Of a stretch of 39,982 nucleotides of DNA, positions 25,697 through 34,579 are shown one piece after another. The stretch covers positions 1 to 39,982 of the forward strand of contig JAITVH010000060.1 of the NCBI GenBank assembly GCA_031285905.1. Reading direction: 5' to 3'. The notes below the pieces were generated by a model, which had not been told where the DNA came from, did no database searches, and saw only the letters and a program-made list of their open reading frames with translations. This DNA comes from Prevotella sp. (GTDB taxonomy: Bacteria > Bacteroidota > Bacteroidia > Bacteroidales > Dysgonomonadaceae). Position 1 is the stretch's first letter; the number at the start of each line of letters is the position of its first letter. The position numbers and the translations under genes were made by a program.

Positions 25697-26866
25697 TCAT
25701 TCAACCGGATCACCTGCTACGGCTATAGATGGATCATATACAGCAACACCGACCTGCGAATCCGCACAACCATAATACAAATACCATTTATCTTTATAAT
25801 AGACCAATCCTTCTATAAATACCGTACCGTCTACATACTGTCCGCTCTTCTCAAATTCATCCATAGGACGAAAGAATGGAACATCAAGACGCGCTATAAC
25901 TTTATAAGGATCTTTCATATCGAACAACACCTGTCCGGCACTGTATGATCCAGCAGTAAAACGTTCGTCACGACGATCATCTGTTCTGTTTTTCCCATTA
26001 TAAAGAAGGAGAATACCCCTGTCTGTTATTACGGCCGGAGGCCCACATTCAGTAAGGCTACTGTCAAAATATTTATATCGTGGATATATTAGTCCTTTTA
26101 GTTCCATCTTCTCATTAACTTGTGGATACCAGTTAATCAAATCATCTGAAGTAGCAAGATTTATCATTTTTTCGCCCCAGTACATTAGATACTTACCATT
26201 TACTTTGGTAATTATCTGTTTGCCATCAATGACTTTGGTAACAACAGACCCCGACTTGCATGCCATGTCTTTGAAGCGTCCCTCATATGCCATCGCAAAT
26301 ACCGGCCCATGCTTTTGCCACGTCATCAGATCTTTCGACGTAGCTACACACAAACGTGGGGTACGACGGTTCCACGAAGTATACATCATTACGTATGTTC
26401 CGTCTTCAGTAACAGTCACACGAGAGTCCTCGCATCCACCTTCCCATTCATATTCCTTCATATTATCTTCAGCCGGATACATGACAGGTGCAGGAGACCT
26501 TTTCATTGCAATACCATCTGTACTTTCTGCAAGCCCTATACGTGAGGTACGTTTACCTATCCCTGTTGCAGAATTATCTTCAGCTCTATAGAGCACATAT
26601 ATCTTTCCATCTTTTATCGTTGCAGCCGGATTGAATGTGTCGCTTCCTTCCCATCCTATTGAATCCTGACGCATAGGGCAGAAAAATTTCACGTTTGGGT
26701 CAGGTGTTATTACCGGATTTTTCCCATCAGGACGAACGAAACCGCCAAATGCCCACTCCGGAAGAATATTACCTTCTATTATAGTTTCTTTTTTTATGGT
26801 AGTTCCTCCACACGAGGAGAAAACTATACATAGAAGTAAAAATGAGAACCAATTAAAATATTTCAT
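25697..26866 (-). CDS. GH130-family enzyme, lipoprotein (beta-mannoside-active type)
   Basis: 389 aa. Lipoprotein signal IVFSSC (Cys19). Five-bladed propeller motifs of GH130: SDTFNPAATIKDGKIYVLYRAED, RTSRIGLAESTDG, WEGGCEDSRVTVTEDGTYVMMYTSWN (the GxEDxR motif of the family), KYFDSSLTECGPPAVITDRGILLLYNG, and QYVDGTVFIEGLVYYKDKWYLYYGCADS. GH130 contains phosphorylases for beta-1,4-mannosides and also hydrolases for beta-1,2-mannosides; the latter are secreted lipoproteins in Bacteroides mannan loci and resemble this protein in the FFCPMRQDS and NPAATIKDG blocks. Hydrolysis of mannose-mannose links is therefore the best call, but phosphate-site residues were not checked against a structure. It follows GH92, separated by a hairpin and the (CT)30 tract. 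Confidence 0.85.
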   Translation of the reverse strand: MKYFNWFSFLLLCIVFSSCGGTTIKKETIIEGNILPEWAFGGFVRPDGKNPVITPDPNVKFFCPMRQDSIGWEGSDTFNPAATIKDGKIYVLYRAEDNSATGIGKRTSRIGLAESTDGIAMKRSPAPVMYPAEDNMKEYEWEGGCEDSRVTVTEDGTYVMMYTSWNRRTPRLCVATSKDLMTWQKHGPVFAMAYEGRFKDMACKSGSVVTKVIDGKQIITKVNGKYLMYWGEKMINLATSDDLINWYPQVNEKMELKGLIYPRYKYFDSSLTECGPPAVITDRGILLLYNGKNRTDDRRDERFTAGSYSAGQVLFDMKDPYKVIARLDVPFFRPMDEFEKSGQYVDGTVFIEGLVYYKDKWYLYYGCADSQVGVAVYDPSIAVAGDPVE

Positions 26867-26946
26867 AATCGATCGTATTATTCATAATAGAAAATAAAAA
26901 GTTTTGCTTAAGTGCTAATCATTTTATATCTTCCAGACAAAACAAA

Positions 26947-26986
26947 AAGCCTTGCCCCGAGATAAAATTATCCCGGAACAAGACTT
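26947..26986 (-). terminator. Terminator-like hairpin between GH92 and GH130
   Basis: On the minus strand a long hairpin with regular two-base mismatches (paired blocks 26984-26986/26947-26949, 26979-26982/26951-26954, 26974-26976/26957-26959, 26968-26971/26962-26965) is followed by CTTTTTGTTTTGTC. This resembles an intrinsic or leaky terminator after GH92, 80 bases before the GH130 start. In an operon it could set the ratio of upstream to downstream transcript. Confidence 0.5.
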
Positions 26987-27006
26987 ATAAATATTTGAAG
27001 TGATGT

Positions 27007-27069
<63 letters not shown>

Positions 27070-27171
27070 ATAAAATACAATTAACTACCAAATTATCAGC
27101 AGATAAAATGGCTTGTAAAACTGTATTTATTTGAGTTATATACATAGTTAGAATTCTATTATATCTTATTA

Positions 27172-29442
27172 TTAATTATTCATACTGAACGATGGCGGCA
27201 CTGCATCATCCGAAGATGCCCATTGTTTATTAGGATGTTTACCCATCACCAGTTCCAGAGTTCCTCCTTTCATCAATTCGTTATGGGAAAACCAAGACTT
27301 ATTCCATTCCTTACCATTGAGTTTAGCTGACTGGATGTATTTATGTTCAGGTGAATAGTTTCTACAAACGACTTCAAAGCTTCTCCCGTTTCCTATATCC
27401 ATTCTTGCTCTTTCGAATACAGGACTACCAATTACATACATTGGCAAACCTGGAGTAACCGGATAAAATCCAAGTTGAGAAAACACAACAAAGGAAGTAA
27501 GTCCACCACCGTCCTCATCACCCGGAATCCCCATCAGGTCGTTTCTGAACCATTGATCAAGCAAATTACGCACGCGCTTTTGTGTACGCCAAGGTTGACC
27601 ACTATAGTTATACAAATAAGGAATATGCATTGCTGGTTCATTACCCATCGAGAATTGTCCAACATTACCGGTATGATCAGGAAATGTATTGTAAAAATCG
27701 TATCTGGCTCTTCCAAGCGAAGCATTATACATGCGCTCCAGTTCGTTCACAAAAGCTTCTTTACCACCCATCATTTCCTTGAGGTCATCTATATTATGTG
27801 GTACATCCCAACGGTATACCCAACCATTATTTTCATCATAGGCCTCACGACCTCCAAGCCCACCGGAAAAACCATAATCGAATGGCTGTACAAAATTTTC
27901 GTTAGAATCTTTTGGATGAAAAAAGCGGGTATCAGTATTGAATACTTTATGATAATTAAGACTGCGATTAGAGAAATAATCAGACTCATCTGCTTTCCCT
28001 AACTCTTTTGCAATCAGCGATAGGCACCACTCATCGTATACGGTTCCTAAAGTAACAGCAATAGGTTGACGTTTCTCCCATGAATGCACTTCGGGCACAG
28101 TCTCCTGTTCTCCAGGTGCTAAAGCCGGGAAATATCCATGATCTTTATAAAACTGATCAAGAACCCCTGCTTTTTTCGCAGACCATGGGGCAAGCGTTTT
28201 CTCTGTAATGGCTGCCTTACATACTTTGTATGCTTCTTCCAGATCAAAACCCCTTAATCCTTTTGCATAAGCATCGGCAACCATAGCTACCCCATGGTTC
28301 GAATTCATACGACGGCTATCTCCTGTTACTTCAGGGAAATTAGGCATCCACGCATCTTTCATCTGACGTGTCATTAGTATATGTGAATGAATCATATCAC
28401 TTTCCATTTCCGGCTCTACTATTATCCTCAATGGATGAGTAGCCCGATAGGTATCCCAGATCCAGTCATCGGTATAGAACGGACGGCCTTCATCGCTATG
28501 TACTTTACCATCATATGCACTAAAGTAGTTACCATCTTCTGATATACATATCATACGCTCATATGTACGATACAAAGAAGTATAGAATACAGTCTTAGCT
28601 GTCTCGTCACTACCCGATACTACTATTTTACCCAATGTTTCGTTCCATATATTGCGCCCTTTCTGCGCTATCTGCTCAAGATCATAATCTTGTATCTCAC
28701 GTCTTAGATTCTTTTCTGCTTGTTCAGCACTTATGAACGAGACTCCATAACGAGCCTTTATCTGTTTTGCATTTTCCGGATATTTTAGAATAAAGTAGGC
28801 GTTATACCCCTCAGTCATTTTTTTGTCTGCATTTATTCCTCCTGTTTGAGTATCATGTATACCTACTTCAATAGGCTCAATATCAGTTTCAAAATAAATA
28901 TATACTCTGGTATTATTAGATAAACGCTGATAGCCACGAATTGTATTCCCATCTGAGTTCAATTCTCCATTCCTTGTATTGAATATCAGATAAGGAGTTT
29001 CCTGCAAACTAAAATCAATATAATAGATACCCGACTGGTGTGATGGTGCATATTGTACAGATATACCATAATCATCCAAATCGACATTATAGTAATATGG
29101 CTTTATCACCTCATTATCATAGCCATAACGTATTACTCCCGTTGCTTTGGAAATATCTCCCTGATAGGGGCTAAGATTGAAAGCAGAACTACCTCTATGA
29201 CTGGTAACAATCAGAGGAAGGCCTGCAATCGTATTACTGGTATAATTATCCCGTTCAGGATACACCCGAAGCATACTATTAGGTAAATGTACAGTAGGAT
29301 AAGTTGGTACCAATAAATGGCTGATATTACCAATATAAGGATTAACGTAATCTACATGTTCTTTTACCTCAACGTTTGTACATTGATAAATATTTATCAG
29401 GCAAAAAAATAGAAGGGAAATTTTCGTCAGGTTTTTTGTCAT
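27172..29442 (-). CDS. GH92-family alpha-mannosidase, secreted
   Basis: 756 aa from ATG 29442; a GTG at 29502 would add 20 residues ahead of the signal peptide. The signal peptide is hydrophobic (KISLLFFCLINIYQC), probably a lipoprotein with Cys21 though the lipobox is imperfect. The N-terminal beta-sandwich has VDYVNPYIGN and YPTVHLPNSMLRVYPERDNY. The (alpha/alpha)6 barrel has FYTDDWIWDTYRATHPL, SNHGVAMVADAYAKGLRGFD, GGLGGREAYDENNGWVYRWDVPHN, GNEPAMHIPYLYNYSGQPW and GIPGDEDGGGLTSFVVFSQLGFYP, the region of the catalytic Asp pair. GH92 enzymes are calcium-dependent, inverting exo-alpha-mannosidases acting on N-glycans or mannans. It is the first gene of the locus, next to the regulator. Confidence 0.92.
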   Translation of the reverse strand: MTKNLTKISLLFFCLINIYQCTNVEVKEHVDYVNPYIGNISHLLVPTYPTVHLPNSMLRVYPERDNYTSNTIAGLPLIVTSHRGSSAFNLSPYQGDISKATGVIRYGYDNEVIKPYYYNVDLDDYGISVQYAPSHQSGIYYIDFSLQETPYLIFNTRNGELNSDGNTIRGYQRLSNNTRVYIYFETDIEPIEVGIHDTQTGGINADKKMTEGYNAYFILKYPENAKQIKARYGVSFISAEQAEKNLRREIQDYDLEQIAQKGRNIWNETLGKIVVSGSDETAKTVFYTSLYRTYERMICISEDGNYFSAYDGKVHSDEGRPFYTDDWIWDTYRATHPLRIIVEPEMESDMIHSHILMTRQMKDAWMPNFPEVTGDSRRMNSNHGVAMVADAYAKGLRGFDLEEAYKVCKAAITEKTLAPWSAKKAGVLDQFYKDHGYFPALAPGEQETVPEVHSWEKRQPIAVTLGTVYDEWCLSLIAKELGKADESDYFSNRSLNYHKVFNTDTRFFHPKDSNENFVQPFDYGFSGGLGGREAYDENNGWVYRWDVPHNIDDLKEMMGGKEAFVNELERMYNASLGRARYDFYNTFPDHTGNVGQFSMGNEPAMHIPYLYNYSGQPWRTQKRVRNLLDQWFRNDLMGIPGDEDGGGLTSFVVFSQLGFYPVTPGLPMYVIGSPVFERARMDIGNGRSFEVVCRNYSPEHKYIQSAKLNGKEWNKSWFSHNELMKGGTLELVMGKHPNKQWASSDDAVPPSFSMNN

Positions 29443-29579
29443 TTTCCAGTATCTTTTGATTTTATCCGGGTTTTTATGATAGTTTTTCAATATGGTATCC
29501 ACTTTATCAATAATTAAAGGCAGTAAACCTTTACTATATGAGTGAAATATTAGAATCTTTTGCTTACCTTAATAATAAT

Positions 29580-29627
29580 AAAGCAAGAGGCCTACTATCT
29601 GTCAGAGTATTGAAAACCTCTTGCTTT
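29580..29627 (-). other. Perfect 11-bp hairpin in the leader of the SusC/SusD locus
   Basis: AAAGCAAGAGG (29580-29590) and CCTCTTGCTTT (29617-29627) pair perfectly around a 26-base loop. If transcription starts at the -7 box 29784-29791, this lies within a leader of about 330 bases before GH92. No T tract follows on the minus strand, so it may be a regulatory leader element, or the remains of a terminator for the regulator gene. Confidence 0.5.
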
Positions 29628-29783
29628 AAAAAACCTTTAAACCTAAAACTCTTCTTTAATTTAAATACAATATTTTAATATATTGATTTTCATAATAAAT
29701 TAAGATTTTACTATTTTATTAAATAAATGTTAACCAACCTTGATAGAACAATCATCTCAATAAAATATCTTTAATTTGTTTTG

Positions 29784-29862
29784 CAAACATACAATAACAA
29801 TATTAACGGGGGTATTAATTTATTATTAAGAGGTATTAACAAGGGTATTAATTTACTATTAA
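29784..29862 (-). promoter_or_regulatory. Probable activator-dependent promoter of the locus with six phased TATTAA repeats
   Basis: A -7 box, TATGTTTG on the minus strand (29784-29791), has no -33 TTTG. Directly upstream (higher coordinates) TATTAA occurs, read on the plus strand, at 29801, 29813, 29824, 29834, 29846 and 29857, with steps of 12, 11, 10, 12 and 11. Three copies extend to GGTATTAA, and the 19 bases at 29811-29829 and 29844-29862 differ at one position. SARP-type activators are known to bind direct repeats spaced one helical turn apart next to the -35 region; the neighbouring gene encodes a SARP-like DNA-binding domain. Binding is inferred. Confidence 0.6.
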
Positions 29863-29994
29863 TTTGAAAAAATAAAGTAAAAAAATATCATTTTTAACAT
29901 TAACATTTAACACACATTCAGAAAATTAGCTAATGATTGTCTCTTTCTTCTTTCTGTAGATAGAGCTTGACCGAAAGCACCTATATTATTCTTT

Positions 29995-32577
29995 TTAGTC
30001 TTCGGATGCTATGATATCTTCGTATTTAAAATTAGGAGGTTCGTTTAGTATATTTTTATAATCAGAATAGAATTTGTCATAACTTTGCTTCGAAAGCCCT
30101 TTCTGTCCCAGTTTATAGAGACTGCGGCATTTCATCTTTATAGAGTCCTCATCGATATTATCATGAATAAGAATTACATCTGCAAGTTTAACCAACAGGC
30201 GCAAGTTATTCTGAACTGTATCCTGAGCTGCATATCTCAACAAGACTTCTATCAACAATGATGAATAATCAGACTTATATCTTTCTACCCATTCAGCATC
30301 AATATTAGGCAACAATATTCCCGATGAAGCTAATGCAACTATATCTTCCACTATTGGTTCAGTTATAACTTTTTTTATTTTTGCCTCTTTCAGTAAGGCT
30401 GTAATCTCGCCATAATCACATCTGATATCCTTACCAACATCTATCTGCCAGTAGTTACCTTTTTTTTCTAATTTTATATCGCCTACTTCCTGCAACAAGA
30501 CTCTTAGTTTACGGATATTCACATTCCGGTTATTGGTCGCTTTACTTTTATCCATATCAAACCAGAATGTTTCATCAAGACGTTCAGATGTAACCCCTTT
30601 CCCTGTATTATATATATCCAGCAATATAACAAGAAACATCTGGCGTATTACCGGAGTGAAGTGACTGGTAAGATCATCTCCATTAGCTCCAAATATCTGA
30701 AATCCGCCTAACAATGAAATTAACGATCTCCTTTTGCTTTTTTCCATTGATGCCATTTCTAATGGCGGCAATGTGGTATCAGCCAATACATTTGCAGATG
30801 TCTTTCTATTATATAGATATTTTTTTCCTACATCAATCTTTCGATAGATAAAATATCCTGCTCCAAACAAGATAAGGAATAATCCCCCCCACAATAAATA
30901 CCATCCTACTTTAGTTTCTGCATCGAAGACTTTTGATTCCAGCACATCCGATTTTGCCAATGGAGGATACCTGAGAGAATATACTTTTACATTGGTATCA
31001 CCAGCCTCAGTCCGATGAGCGACAAGCGCATATAGATAAGTATTCTTATACAGAAACATGTCACAATAAGATTCTGTATCCTGGAAATTATAGGGAATGG
31101 AATCTGCCAAGAAACGAAATTTCATATTGCTCATATCAACTTCCAGAAGATTTATATAGCTCTTATAAACATCATTACGATACGAAAGCGCATATAATTT
31201 ATTCTCTGGTTTATTAACGATCATAGAGTTGCCAAAAACAAAAGGATATGGTATATTCTCTAATTCGCCCAGAGGAGTTACATTTTTTGTTTTAATATTG
31301 ATACGTGACAAGTCATATAAGTTGTGAGCCGACTCTTCCTGTATCCCCGTAGTACTCCCATATCCACCTAGTATCAAAATATTGTCGCCACCCTCATATC
31401 CCATTGTAGCCAGGTAACGTGGAGTGATTTTGTCTATTAGGTTCTCTTTTTCCCAGTTATAATCAGATAATTTATGAGTAGCTAAAAGTGCACTGTAAGT
31501 ATAATATCCATACCCTCCAAAAACAACCAGTTCATTTGTTTCGGGATGAATAAATTTATTATTATGCTGTAATCTCATAGAACGGTCTATCAAGTCCCCT
31601 TCCCATTCACGAGTGCCAAAATCATATTTCAACAGTTGTTGCTGATCTATCTTATATGCGATCAACTTGTCATCTTTATAATCGTATATAAGGTTGCTGA
31701 CACCATCAGTAAAAGGCACTCCTTTTTCATATTTTATTTTTTCTATACGTTTGTCCTTTATGTTCAAGATATACAGACTATCTCTCATTGCGCAAAAGAA
31801 GCGGGCCTTTATCGAATCATATGTGATCTGCGGACTCCGGGATTTTGTAATAAATGACAACTCTTCTTTCCAATATGCATGTTTGTCGAGCACCCAGTCC
31901 CCGTTCGAAACAGCCGCAGGATAACCGCCGATACGATCATAAACCACAGTACGATCATGGACTGACATATCCCATTGTCTTATAACTTCACCTTTTGAAT
32001 TGAATATTTTCAGGTTTCGTATCTCCATTGGAGGAACATCCGAAGTAAAATAACGCTCATGCCTGTTTGCCCCAAAAAATATTTTCCATTCTTTTGGATG
32101 AATAAACGACTCATCTAATTGTTTTTCATTACCGTCTATTATATATTTTATATTATCTCTGCCTATATGAAATTGAACTTTTATCCATTTATTATTATAC
32201 TCATCGGGACTAAAAGTGTATTCTACATTAAATTTAGCTCCTTTCAGATTATTAAGAACAATATTAAAGCGGCCTTTCCCAATAGATGAACTCATATCGA
32301 GGCTTACCGAATCATTTGATATAAGACGAAATACATAACCAAAAGATGTAGAACTCACCTTTTTAAGCTTTAGATCAAATTCCATTGAAAAACCATCCGG
32401 TAATATTAGCGGTTTATCCGGTGTTAGATTAACAGAAGTTCTTTCATCCTTATTCACCTCATGATTTCTGAATATAAGTCCTGTAGAATAAGACTTACTT
32501 ATATCTTTACTCCATATTTCAACCGGAGTAATATAGAATAGAAACAGAAAAAAAAGGACTACTGTCTTCGTTTTCAT
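29995..32577 (-). CDS. Membrane-spanning SARP-like transcriptional regulator with LamG/Kelch-like sensor
   Basis: 860 aa from ATG 32577; this start follows the -7 box at 32624-32631 and gives a signal peptide (TKTVVLFFLFLFYITPVEIWS), whereas an ATG at 32655 would precede the promoter. Residues about 25-200 look like a LamG/concanavalin-type sandwich (FSMEFDLKLKKVSSTSFGYVFRL, KWIKVQFHIGRDNIKYIIDG, EIRNLKIFN). Residues about 220-545 form a Kelch-like propeller (ELVVFGGYGYYTYSALLATHKL, YEGGDNILILGGYGSTTG). One TM helix, about 557-577 (GWYLLWGGLFLILFGAGYFI). Residues about 618-715 are an OmpR/SARP winged helix (SLISLLGGFQIFGANGDDL ... SERLDETFWFD ... NRNVNIRKLRVLLQE), followed by a helical BTAD-like tail. 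The likely role is sensing glycan in the periplasm and activating the adjacent locus. No kinase or receiver domain is present. Confidence 0.8.
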   Translation of the reverse strand: MKTKTVVLFFLFLFYITPVEIWSKDISKSYSTGLIFRNHEVNKDERTSVNLTPDKPLILPDGFSMEFDLKLKKVSSTSFGYVFRLISNDSVSLDMSSSIGKGRFNIVLNNLKGAKFNVEYTFSPDEYNNKWIKVQFHIGRDNIKYIIDGNEKQLDESFIHPKEWKIFFGANRHERYFTSDVPPMEIRNLKIFNSKGEVIRQWDMSVHDRTVVYDRIGGYPAAVSNGDWVLDKHAYWKEELSFITKSRSPQITYDSIKARFFCAMRDSLYILNIKDKRIEKIKYEKGVPFTDGVSNLIYDYKDDKLIAYKIDQQQLLKYDFGTREWEGDLIDRSMRLQHNNKFIHPETNELVVFGGYGYYTYSALLATHKLSDYNWEKENLIDKITPRYLATMGYEGGDNILILGGYGSTTGIQEESAHNLYDLSRINIKTKNVTPLGELENIPYPFVFGNSMIVNKPENKLYALSYRNDVYKSYINLLEVDMSNMKFRFLADSIPYNFQDTESYCDMFLYKNTYLYALVAHRTEAGDTNVKVYSLRYPPLAKSDVLESKVFDAETKVGWYLLWGGLFLILFGAGYFIYRKIDVGKKYLYNRKTSANVLADTTLPPLEMASMEKSKRRSLISLLGGFQIFGANGDDLTSHFTPVIRQMFLVILLDIYNTGKGVTSERLDETFWFDMDKSKATNNRNVNIRKLRVLLQEVGDIKLEKKGNYWQIDVGKDIRCDYGEITALLKEAKIKKVITEPIVEDIVALASSGILLPNIDAEWVERYKSDYSSLLIEVLLRYAAQDTVQNNLRLLVKLADVILIHDNIDEDSIKMKCRSLYKLGQKGLSKQSYDKFYSDYKNILNEPPNFKYEDIIASED

Positions 32578-32623
32578 TGCCAGCACGTTTTGATCTTCAG
32601 AAAGAAGTATTAGGATTCTTTTA

Positions 32624-32631
32624 CAAATATA
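32624..32631 (-). promoter_or_regulatory. -7 box of the regulator gene
   Basis: TATATTTG on the minus strand, 46 bases before ATG 32577. No -33 TTTG at the expected distance. It supports the shorter start of the regulator. Confidence 0.45.
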
Positions 32632-32846
32632 TGAAATATTCTTACTAATAGTCATTAATTATTAAAAATGATATTTTCAATATACATTAGAATTAATCTT
32701 TTGACTGTTTTTTGTTGATTCTATCTGTTTATCTTTATGTACAACAGTATAAAAAGAAAAAAACCGTCTTTTCAAGCGGCTTAAATCGTGGAGCTGCGGG
32801 GGGGAATTTGTCCTCCCATAACCTATTATAATATCATAAAAGAAGT

Positions 32847-32889
32847 AAAACGGATATTAGAAAAACGGAATACTTTAAATATCCGTTTT
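32847..32889 (-). terminator. Terminator downstream of hcp
   Basis: Perfect 12-bp stem, AAAACGGATATT (32847-32858) and AATATCCGTTTT (32878-32889), with a 19-base loop. It lies 26 bases after the hcp stop. The T run after the stem on the minus strand is short, TTTTAC followed by TTCTTTT. Confidence 0.6.
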
Positions 32890-32914
32890 TCTATTATCAT
32901 TCATATATTATTTC

Positions 32915-34555
32915 TTATCCTGCCATAAACATTTCGATATCTTCCTCTACTGTGGAGATTCCTCCGATACCGAAATTTTCGACTAATACTTTGGCTACGT
33001 TCGGAGATAAAAATCCGGGAAGGGTAGGACCAAGATGAATATTTTTAACACCCAAGTGCAGCAAAGCCAGTAGAACGATGACAGCCTTTTGTTCATACCA
33101 TGCAATATTGTATGTGATAGGTAACTGATTGATGTCATCCAAGCCGAATACTTCTTTCAGTTTGAGAGCGATTACTGCCAATGAATAACTGTCGTTGCAC
33201 TGCCCTGCATCCAGTACACGAGGTATTCCGCCTATATCACCGAGTGGCAATTTGTTATAACGGTATTTGGCACAACCTGCCGTTAAGATTACTGTATCTC
33301 CGGGCAAAGCGTTTGCAAAATCAGTATAATAACTACGGCTTTTCATACGTCCGTCGCATCCTGCCATTACAAAAAATTTCTTGATGGCTCCCGATTTTAC
33401 TGCATCTACAACCTTATCCGCTAAAGCCAATACCTGAGCATGTGCAAAACCGCCTGTAATAGTTCCTTTTTCGATTTCGCGTGGAGACTGGCACTGTTTA
33501 GCCATTGAAATTATTTCGGAGAAATCTTTTGGCTGACCGTTTTTTCGTTCAGCAATATGCTTTGCTCCATCGAGACCTGCTGCGCCTGTTGTGAAAATGC
33601 GGTCTTTGTATATGGCATTTTTAGAAGGAGGCACAATACAGTTGGTTGTAAACAATATGGGTCCGTTAAATGCTTCGAAATCTTCTTTCTGCTGCCACCA
33701 TGCCCCGCCGAAATTGCCTACAAGATGTTTGTGTTTTTTCAAGTGTGGATAATAGTGAGCCGGAAGCATCTCGCTGTGGGTATACACATCTACACCTGTT
33801 CCTTCGGTTTGTTGCAACAATTCTTCGATGTCGCGCAAATCGTGTCCGCTGATAAGTATGCCCGGATTTTTGCCAACACCGATATTTACCTGAGTTATTT
33901 CAGGATTACCGAAGCGTCCTGTATTAGCCGCATCCAGAAGTGCCATCACCTGAACGCCGTATTTACCCGTTTCAAGAGCTAAAGCAACCAGTTCATCCGC
34001 TGAAATATCTTCGCAGGCAATATCTGCTAAAGCCTTTTGCATGAAAGTAAATATCTCATCATCGGTCTTGTCAAGATTATAAGCATGTTCAGCATAAGCC
34101 GCCATTCCTTTCAATCCGTAATGCACTAATTCTTTCAAAGACCGAATATCCTCATCCTTAGTTCTCAATACCCCTACTTCCAGAGCTTTATCCATGAATT
34201 CCGATTCATTCCCGTTCCAAGTGCATTCATCTGGTAATGAAATATTTGTCGCTCCGAATGAAACAGCCAGTTCAGATTTGAGTTTCAATCCCTCTTTTAC
34301 TTTTTCTTTAATGGCTTCGAAATCGAAGTTTGCATTCGTAATGCTTATAAACATAGCATCTACGATGTATTTGTCTGCTATGGCAGATGCTTTTCTCTGT
34401 TTCCGGAGTTCGTTGTTATAAACAGCAACGCCTCTGGCTACAAACAATAGTAAGTCCTGTATGTTCGATACTTCGGGAGTTTTTCCGCAAACGCCCATTA
34501 ATGCACAACCTGTGCCTTTTGATGTCTCCTGACATTGATAGCAAAACATGTTCAT
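32915..34555 (-). CDS. hcp: Hybrid cluster protein / hydroxylamine reductase
   Basis: 546 aa. The N-terminal cluster motif [19 protein letters not shown] gives Cys5, Cys8, Cys17 and Cys23. Hybrid-cluster ligands are visible downstream: [13 protein letters not shown] (His), [13 protein letters not shown] (Glu), [10 protein letters not shown] (Cys), [18 protein letters not shown] and AGQCNDSYS (Cys), and AWYEQKAV (Glu). Hcp enzymes reduce hydroxylamine or nitric oxide and protect anaerobes from nitrosative stress in the cytoplasm. A redox partner is normally encoded next door; the preceding gene fits but lacks its cluster domain. Start: a second ATG two codons in would be equally good. The gene appears intact. 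Confidence 0.95.
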   Translation of the reverse strand: MNMFCYQCQETSKGTGCALMGVCGKTPEVSNIQDLLLFVARGVAVYNNELRKQRKASAIADKYIVDAMFISITNANFDFEAIKEKVKEGLKLKSELAVSFGATNISLPDECTWNGNESEFMDKALEVGVLRTKDEDIRSLKELVHYGLKGMAAYAEHAYNLDKTDDEIFTFMQKALADIACEDISADELVALALETGKYGVQVMALLDAANTGRFGNPEITQVNIGVGKNPGILISGHDLRDIEELLQQTEGTGVDVYTHSEMLPAHYYPHLKKHKHLVGNFGGAWWQQKEDFEAFNGPILFTTNCIVPPSKNAIYKDRIFTTGAAGLDGAKHIAERKNGQPKDFSEIISMAKQCQSPREIEKGTITGGFAHAQVLALADKVVDAVKSGAIKKFFVMAGCDGRMKSRSYYTDFANALPGDTVILTAGCAKYRYNKLPLGDIGGIPRVLDAGQCNDSYSLAVIALKLKEVFGLDDINQLPITYNIAWYEQKAVIVLLALLHLGVKNIHLGPTLPGFLSPNVAKVLVENFGIGGISTVEEDIEMFMAG

Positions 34556-34579
34556 GATAAATATTTTTAGTTGGTTAGA

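Noticed and set aside
32750..32815. GC-richer block with a run of seven G (32798-32804) between the hcp terminator and the regulator gene, resembling a tRNA end
   Set aside because: No cloverleaf could be built and no CCA or T-arm pairing was found; left as unexplained intergenic sequence.
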